Origin: Pegoplata infirma
Taxonomy: Eukaryota; Arthropoda; Insecta; Diptera; Anthomyiidae
DNA length: 64,000 nt
NCBI GenBank assembly: GCA_963921195.1
Contig: OY992538.1
Span: forward strand, 55,852,852-55,916,851
Direction of reading: 5' to 3'
A program made the translations under genes and the position numbers. Below, piece after piece: positions 57,491 through 64,000 of the stretch. Numbering within the stretch: the first letter of the stretch is position 1; every line of letters starts with the position of its first letter. The notes below the pieces were generated by a model. It searched no databases and was not told the DNA's origin. It worked only from the letters and a program-made list of their open reading frames with translations.

Positions 57491-58905
57491 TATTTTTCAA
57501 TGTACGCAGTATGCAAAATGTATGAACATATATGAATAAACATACATATTCATGTATGACGATGTATGATCATTAATGTACATGCACCCTCAAATTACGG
57601 ATATGCACATGTATGGACCATATATGGGCATCCATATATGCTGCATATATGAACATACATGGTCATTTTCACCCGGGATTATATATAATTTGATAACATC
57701 TTATATAATTTGATAACATCTTATAAAATTTGATAAAATTATATAAAATTTGATACAATTTTATATAAAAAAACCGGATATAATTACATATAATTTGATC
57801 TAATTTTATTAATTTTTTTGAAAACAGAAACCTCTTTATATAATTTTATATAATTATATATAATCTTATCAAATTATTTATAATTATATAAAAAACTTTT
57901 TTACTCGGGTTGTTATACTTTCTTTAAAAAAGGTCACATTAAAATTTTTCATGGACAGATTTTTTTGGAGAAAAGTAAAAAATGATACAATGAATCCAGG
58001 CTAAATGTACCTATTTGGATAAAAATCAGCATATACAGTGGGCCACAATACATTGGAAACTTTTGTATAGTAGATGCAATTTGTTGAAGACAAAGTTAAC
58101 AATAATAAACGTTGTTAATATCAAACGAGTATTATTTAAAAAAAAGATATGTAGGTAATTTATAAAGCTTTAATTTAAGCTTGATAGTGTCCAGATTGAG
58201 TAAATAATAAATGTGCTACGAGGGCCGATCTGGAAAATGAAATTATTTATATACATATTTCAGAAAATTTTTTAAAAATATTTTTAAATTTCAAACATTA
58301 GAAATTTAAAAAAAGGTCCAGTGGTTTTTATTCAGTGATCAAATAATTTTTCCAACAACACAAACAAACAGTGGAATTTTTTAAGTACTGTAGAAAAAAT
58401 CCTCCAATTATTTTGACCACCAATTTTTTGTAAACAAGGAAAAGATTTTATTGTTTATTAATTTTAGTACACCTTAGTGTATTATAGTAAGGATATATTA
58501 AAATATTAAAAATTTTTCTTTGTTTACAAAAATTTTTGGTCAAAAGAAGGTATTTTCTACTGCGGATTTTTTCTACTGTAATTAAAAATTTTCACTGTTT
58601 GTTTGGAATGTTGAAAAAATTATTTGATCACTGAATATAAACTATTGGACCTTTTATTAAATTTCCAATGTTTGAAATTTAAATATATTTTTAAAAAAAT
58701 TTTCTGAAATATGTATATAAATAATTTCATTTTCCAGATCGGCCCTCGTAGCACATTTATTATTTACTCAATCTGGACGCTATCAAGCTTAAATTAATTA
58801 ACTTAAAAATTTTCACTGTTTGGTTGGAATGTTGAAAAAATTATTTGGTTACTGAATATAAACTATTGGACCTTTTATTAAATTTCTAATGTTTAAACTT
58901 GGAAA

Positions 58906-59016
58906 CAGAGTTGGGCCCAAATCATTGAGTCATTGATTTTTTCATATAAAATGCTCAATGAAATCGATTTCATTGCTTCATTATTCCATACAAATTTCTA
59001 TCATTGCCCAACTATG
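58906..59016. mobile_element. 111-bp hAT-like MITE, TSD CTTGGAAA
   Basis: CAGAGTTGGGC and GCCCAACTATG ends with exact TSD CTTGGAAA at 58898-58905 and 59017-59024. The interior is TCATTGA/TCAATGA repeats. Confidence 0.85.
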
Positions 59017-59266
59017 CTTGGAAATAATCGAATTAGAAATATTTTTAAAAAATGTTCTGAAAAATGTCTATAAAGAATTTAATTTTCCAGATCGACCCTT
59101 GTAGCACATTTGTTATTTACTCGATCTGGACGCTATTAAATTAAAGCTTTATAAATTACCTACATAACATTTTTTAAAATAAGTCTCGTTTGACAATAAT
59201 AACGTTTAATATTGTTAAGATTGTCTTTAACAAATTGCACCTACTACAAAAAGTTTCCAATGTATT

Positions 59267-59509
59267 CACACAAAAAACAAAATTTTCCAATGAACGACTT
59301 TCATAGTATTTATGAACAAATTCATACAATTTAATACTTTTTTATAATATTTATAAACTTTTTCATATTATTTATGAATAAATCATAATATGTGAAATTT
59401 AAGAACTATTTAACGTTTTTCATAAATACTACGAAAAATTTAATAAATATTATGAAAAAGTTAATAAATACTATGAAAATCGTTCATTGGAAAACAATTT
59501 TTTTGTGTG
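59267..59509. mobile_element. CACACAAAAAACA TIR element, 243 bp, TSD TT
   Basis: CACACAAAAAACAAAATTTT and AAAACAATTTTTTTGTGTG with about 45 bases of inverted match (CAATGAACGACTTTCATAGT). TT at 59265-59266 and 59510-59511; the other arm of the enclosing palindrome gives the empty site. The interior repeats CATAATATTTATGAAAA. Confidence 0.85.
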
Positions 59510-60527
59510 TTGTCGCCGACTGTATTTCTAAAGCGGGGTATTCATGTTAAGCTTTTACACATAAAAATTAATTTCCAACTAAATTTTTCAGTTGTATCGT
59601 GAATATAAAAAAATTGTTTAAAAAATTATAAAATTGAGATATTTAATTGCAACTTTAAAACGTTTCCAACTCAAAAAAAAAAAAATAAGGCGGGATTTTA
59701 CTATCAGCACTTAAAAAATACAGCATTATACAATACCGCTTAAAAAAAAATATGCCTGCGAATTTTGTACTCTTGCCCAAAACATTAAATCATGATAATG
59801 TTTTGCGGAAGATTTAGGAATACTTGCCAAAGCAAAGTTTTTTTAGAAAAATAATGTTATATTACTTTGCTATTCCATGCAAAACAAATTGAAATACTTA
59901 TCAGTCGAGGACCCCATTAAAAAACCAAAAGAGCTGTACATTTCGTAAGTGAGTGCAAAAAAGTGTTTTTACATTGTGGAGAGTATAAAAGATTCGGCAC
60001 CAAAGAATATACCACTCTCACTTGTTTTATGTGCATTTGATAAACAAATGGAAAATTTTTATGCGAAAAGCTTAGACTTGGTGAAAAAGTAGTTTTGGTA
60101 AAAAAAATATTTTTTTTTTCACGAAAAACAATATTATTTAAAAAAAAAAATTAATGAACCCAAAATTTTTGGTGAACAAAAAGTTTTTGATGTAAAGAAA
60201 CATTTTTTGATGTAAAAAAAATTTATGAAAAAAAAAAATATAAAAAAAAATTTTGGTGAGAAAAAAATTGATAATAAAAAATTTTATAAAAAAATTTGAT
60301 AAAAAAAAAATTGATGAAAAAATTTGATGAAAAAAAAATTAATGAAAAAAAAATTTATGAAAAAAAAATTTGATGAAAAAACAAAAAATTGATGAAAAAA
60401 AAAAATATGAAAAAAAAAATTGATGAAAAAAAAATTCATAAAAAAAAATTCATGAAAAAAAATTTTGATGAAAAAAAAATTTTGATAAAAAAAAATTTTT
60501 TATGAAAAAAAAAAAATTTGATGAAAA

Positions 60528-61765
60528 AACAAGTAGAAAAGTTTAATTCGACTTTGCCGAATCTATGAATACCCTCCACAATCCATTTTTTAAAGAATAG
60601 TACATTTTTTTTACGTGAAAAAATTAACAATTTTGATTAGAAATATTTTATTTTGAGTAAAAAACTCTTTTTTTTGTCATTAAAAAAAAAATTACTAATT
60701 TTATTTTTTGAGTGCAAAATTTTTTTCGAGTGTATGTTTTCTTTTACTGTAAAAATATTTCTGAGTATAGCACGTACATGTGTACACTTTACTTTACTTT
60801 CTCAGCATTCCAGTCCAGGGTGGACCATTGCTTCTGTTACAAGCCTTCTCCAGCTATTTCTGTCCGTTGCTCTAAGTGTCCAGTTTGTTTCATTTAATAT
60901 TCTTAAGTCATTCAGCACATCTGTCTTCCATCTCTTTCTAGGTCTTCCTCTTTTACGAATACCATCCGGGGTTTTTATGTAAATTTTCTTGACTTCCTTT
61001 TCTCTGACATTCTGATAACGTGCCCCAGTGTACACAAAATATTGTAATTTTTGTAAAAAAAAAACTAATTTTTTTTTGAGTGTAAAATTTTTTTGCCTGT
61101 AAAATTGTTTTTGAGTGTAAAATTTTTTTTCGAGTGTAATTTTTAAATTACCAATGCTTTTAAAACTAAACAAGTTTAAAAAGCATTGCTTTAAAACTAA
61201 ACAAGTTTGAAAAGCATTGTTAAGTTACCACCAATGCTTTTAAAACTTGTTTAAACACTTGGCATTTAAGATGAAACTAATCTGAAATTCAGGGTTTTGC
61301 TTATAACTTTTGCACCACTGGACCGAATAAGCTGAAATTTAATACCAAACAGACCTAGGGAACGGCAAAGATACGTGTCAAGCTTCAGCAGTCTTATTAT
61401 TGTCTTTCGAAAGTTATCGTGTTTTTTTCTCGTAAATTCCGAAAACACCCTTGCCGAAATTTAATATTTTGCTCATAACTTTAGAACCACTGGCCCGATT
61501 TGGCTGGATTGCAATACCAACCTGACCAGGTAAATGACCAACATATATGCCAAACTTCAGTAGCCTCTGTAAAGTCTTTCAAAAGTTAGCGTGTTTTCTA
61601 CGGACAGACAGACAGACGGACGGACGGACATCGCTAGATCGACTTAAAATCGATCGAGGATCATGAATATATATACTTTATGGGGTCCTAGACCAATATT
61701 TCGATGTGTTACAAACGGAATGACAAACTTATATATACCCTCTATCACTAGAGTGGAGGGTATAA
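60528..61765 (+). repeat. mini-me/DINE-1-like repeat with a LINE scrap inside
   Basis: AACAAGTAGAAAAGTTTAAT start, ATACCCTCCACAATCC, GAGTGTAAAATTTTTTTGC tract, AAGCATTGTTAAGTTACCAC block, two TAACTTTTG blocks, CAGACAGACAGACGGACGGA near 61604, ACTTTATGGGGTCCTAGACC near 61675, and the terminal hairpin CTATCACTAGAGTGGAGGG ending near 61765. Confidence 0.85.
60785..61032 (-). pseudogene. C-terminal scrap of an RTE-type LINE ORF
   Basis: Minus-strand reading ARYQNVREKEVKKIY, GIRKRGRPRKRWKTDVLNDL, NWTLRATDRNSWRRLVTEAM, HPGLEC then stop. The KRGRPRKRW...D.L.DLR...NW...A.DR..WR..V.EA pattern is the well-known C-terminal end of RTE-like LINE proteins, which close the RT polypeptide. Followed by a short AAAGT-type tail (TGAGAAAGTAAAGTAAAGTG). 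Only about 75 codons remain. It is inserted in a mini-me copy. Confidence 0.7.
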
Positions 61766-62164
61766 AAATGAATGAAAAAAAAAATTGATGAAACAAAAAT
61801 TTTGATGAAAAAAAAATTTAATGGACACAAAATGATGAAAAAAAGATTTGATAAAAAAAATTGATAAAAAAATGATGAAAAAAAAGTTTGATGAAAAAAA
61901 AAATTGATGAAAAAAAATTTTTTTTTGTTGAGAAATAATTATGTTACTTTTTATTCACAAGCTGGTGAAAAACGGTTTTATTCACCACGAGGTGAATTAT
62001 TATCCAAGTTACAAACCCAAGTTATTAAATTTTTTGTTTTTAAGAAAATGAAAATAGTAATTCTGGTTTTCTTTTTTGTTTATTGTTAGCTCAAATATTC
62101 AAACTGAGGTGGCGTCCTAAAACTTTTTTAAAATTAGACACCAGCTTAAAATATTTTCACGTTA

Positions 62165-63480
62165 AAAACATTCAAAGGATCCAAATTGCTTAAAAAACCT
62201 CGCACTAAAGTGCTGACTTAGACTTAAGTGCTAACTGTAAAATTCAGCCTTAATGTTTTTTCATTAAAAATTATCATTAAGAAATTGAATTGAATTATTT
62301 TTTTCCACATTATTTTTTTTATGACAACTATCTTTCATGTTATTTTGAAAATACAATTTTCGTAAACAACAAATATTGAATGTCTTTTACTTGTCTTGTC
62401 TTGAACGCTTTCATAATATTTTTACTGTATGTTCGTCATAAACATCCTGCTACATATTTGTGCAATGATGGATGCTATGATTATAAAATATTTCTTTTTT
62501 ATAAAATTATCCCCCTACGTCCAAATCGTTTACATCATCATTTCGTAGCACAATTTATTGGTGGCTGCTATTTTTTCGAACACTTTTTGCCATAAGAAAA
62601 AAAAACAGCTTGCATAAGTTTTGCGAGCACTAAAATGCAAATAAGTAATAAATTTCAGAATCAATTACGGCCAGTGTTGCCATATTTATATTTGAAAAAC
62701 GTCTTATATCTGAAAACTTTTTTTTTTTTTCAAAAAACACAACTCCTTAAAGAGTTGTGTTTTGTTTTAAATCTAGCTGTTTTCTTTCTCCCGTTTAAAT
62801 GCGCCATTACAATTTTAGTACTCATTAAAAGTTGTCAAAGGGTAAATAGAAAACCCACGGCAACCTTCCTTACAGAATAAATGAACCTGCTCGTTAAGTA
62901 AAAATCTATTAAAATTCATTATGTGGTTTGATGGTGATGAACTTTGAAATTTTATTATTTACTTAAACAATACTTGACACACGACGCATAATTTTTTTTT
63001 TGCAAATAAATAATTCATTTCATTGTGTTGTCTAGTTGCAAAAATTATATAGAATATGTAGTCGATTTGTAATTTTTATTGTATCAACAATACACTACAA
63101 AGAAAAATATAAATTTGTTCAAATTTAATTGAATTAACGATTTGTATTTAAGACTTATAAAAAAAAGCTGAACTTGTTCTCATACATAAATCCAAACAAA
63201 TACACATAATTAGTCTGTCCCAAATTTTTTAAAACTAATCTTTTTTTTTGATTTTTTTTAGCTCAAAGTATTAGTTAATGTTCGGACATGACTAAAAAAT
63301 TGTTTTTATGATAAAAAAAAAAATTTTGGTCTGTCATTTTTTTTTTGTTTCTGATTTTGCAAAAAAAGTTTTAATTAGTTTTTTAATGAAAATATAACGT
63401 AATATGGTAATGGGTAGTGATTATATAAAACATTACCGGGTAATGTATATACCTTATTTGTAGCATTATTTTAGAATGTC
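62165..63480. other. AT-rich stretch, no recognised feature
   Basis: Short frames here lack coding character. An ACAACTCCTTAAAGAGTTGT hairpin is at 62741-62760. Nothing else supported. Confidence 0.45.
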
Positions 63481-63483
63481 TTA

Positions 63484-63739
63484 CACCAAAAAAAAAACGT
63501 GGGTATTCAATACTAAAAATTTTACTAATGAACTAATTTTTTAGTTCAAAATGATCTAGTGCAGGCGTTGGTAATCAATACTAAAATTTTTTACTAATAT
63601 TATTCAAAACCAAAAATTACTAATTTTAGTACTTTGAAGATACTAAAAAACTACCGTACTACTGGTAATTAGTAACTTATTAGTAGATTTTGGTACCAAA
63701 TCACTTACTAATATTTTTACTGCAGAATTATTTTGAGTG
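63484..63739. mobile_element. CACCAAAAAAAAAACG TIR element, 256 bp, TSD TA
   Basis: CACCAAAAAAAAAACGTGGG and AATTATTTTGAGTG, with TA at 63482-63483 and 63740-63741. The interior is TACTAAAATTAGTA/TACTAATTT repeats. Confidence 0.65.
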
Positions 63740-64000
63740 TACCAAACATTTGTTCCACAACGTATTATTTTAAAGTGAAAAATAATGCGTTACTAATAAT
63801 TTGCTACGTAATGCATGATTATTGGAAAAAATGTATTTCATATTTGTTATTTCTAAACATAAAATCATGGATGACTTGTATTTGGTTACATTATGTATTA
63901 TTTGAAAGTTTGAAATAATGTTTTATTTATAATTGGATGCATAATGCATTACAATAACATACAAAATAATTATTTTATAAAAAAATGCATAAGTTTAAAC

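Larger units (their letters stand above)
50500..57677. mobile_element. 7.2-kb unit with CCCGGGTGAAAATGACC ends, TSD AT
   Basis: Left CCCGGGTGAAAATGACCATG and right CATGGTCATTTTCACCCGGG are exact inverted copies (over about 28 bases) flanked by AT (50498-50499, 57678-57679). About 290 bases at the left and 180 at the right are CATATATG/GTATGTTCATAC-filled. The 6.7 kb between holds the features listed below, including an intron-containing small gene. It could be one large element that captured DNA, or a ~0.5-kb element opened by later insertions. Confidence 0.6.
49910..57909. mobile_element. CCCGAGTAAAAA element expanded to 8.0 kb, TSD TT
   Basis: CCCGAGTAAAAAAATTTATA at 49910 and AAAACTTTTTTACTCGGG ending at 57909, flanked by TT (49908-49909, 57910-57911). 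Its own sequence is 49910-49997, 50365-50499 and 57678-57909, all ATAATTTGATAAAATTATAT-type text, about 0.46 kb in total. Everything else is nested insertion. Confidence 0.7.
58036..59522. mobile_element. mariner-like foldback (CAGTGGGCCACAATACATTGG family), TSD TA
   Basis: Left CAGTGGGCCACAATACATTG and right CAATGTATT[insert]GTCGCCGACTG; TA at 58034-58035 and 59523-59524. The arms carry CCAGATTGAGTAAATAATAA / its complement several times: near 58189, inverted near 58765 and again near 59115, showing partial internal duplication. Related to the 11.7-13.8 kb foldback. CAGTG tips and TA fit Tc1/mariner. Confidence 0.75.
59730..62160 (-). repeat. family E compound repeat, copy 4 (holds a mini-me copy)
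   Basis: ATCATGATAATGTTTTGCGG near 59790, GTGGAGAGTATAAAAGATTC near 59975, CACTCTCACTTGTTTTATG near 60012, AGCTTAGACTTGGTGAAAAA near 60070, ATGAAAAAAA tract 60160-60525 resuming at 61770, then CACAAGCTGGTGAAAAACGG (61957), CACCACGAGGTGAATTATTA (61984) and AACTGAGGTGGCGTCCTAAA (62101). Confidence 0.75.

Overview
This is a TE-saturated, AT-rich (roughly 70% or more A+T by eye) piece of an insect nuclear genome, most likely a brachyceran and perhaps calyptrate fly. The reasons are RNase H-bearing non-LTR retrotransposons of fly type; many copies of a dispersed repeat with a (GTCY)n microsatellite next to GACCCCATAAAGTATA and a terminal TATACCCTCC hairpin, which matches the mini-me/DINE-1 (Helentron-like) repeats known from Diptera; and 2-bp, 5-bp and 8-bp target-site duplications (TSDs) of several DNA-transposon groups. 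No bacterial operon, rRNA gene, CRISPR array or intact host gene is visible. Species is not determined.

Layout. 1-1.6 kb: 3' end of an I-like LINE with RNase H. 1.6-8.5 kb: a tRNA-like sequence, a 3.1-kb TIR element holding a mini-me copy that is itself split by a 1.8-kb foldback, and a CCCGAGT element. 8.5-9.9 kb: an internally reiterated dispersed repeat. 9.9-18.4 kb: four long palindromes with small elements nested in them. 18.6-19.2 kb: a broken RNase H-type LINE end. 20.7-31.9 kb: two copies of a compound repeat ('family E') with mini-me copies inside them, another foldback, and a 1.95-kb near-perfect palindrome. 33.9-40.4 kb: one mini-me copy opened successively by a Transib-like element, a hAT-like element (which holds three or four more insertions) and a second Transib-like element. 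40.4-46.8 kb: a hAT-like element carrying a 2.4-kb palindrome, then a LINE with a long open reading frame. 47.2-49.9 kb: another foldback and plain AT-rich DNA. 49.9-57.9 kb: an 8-kb nested structure bounded by CCCGAGT ends (TSD TT) and, inside it, CCCGGGTGAAAATG ends (TSD AT), which encloses an intron-containing small gene or pseudogene. 58-62 kb: a mariner-like palindrome, a fourth family E copy and a mini-me copy with an RTE LINE scrap. 62-64 kb: AT-rich DNA and one more small TIR element.

Two signals stand out. First, about twenty short TIR elements share a construction plan: CAC- or CCC-type (occasionally hAT-type) ends, usually a 2-bp TSD, and an interior filled with degenerate copies of one short palindrome that differs in every family. 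Second, about ten long foldbacks (0.8-2.4 kb) cover around a quarter of the window, and one subfamily (TATGGGGCATTCC ends) keeps only its tips while the arms are unrelated. Both would make long double-stranded RNA if transcribed. Coordinates of exact insertions come from comparing interrupted and uninterrupted copies by eye; family assignments that rest only on termini and TSD length are inferences.
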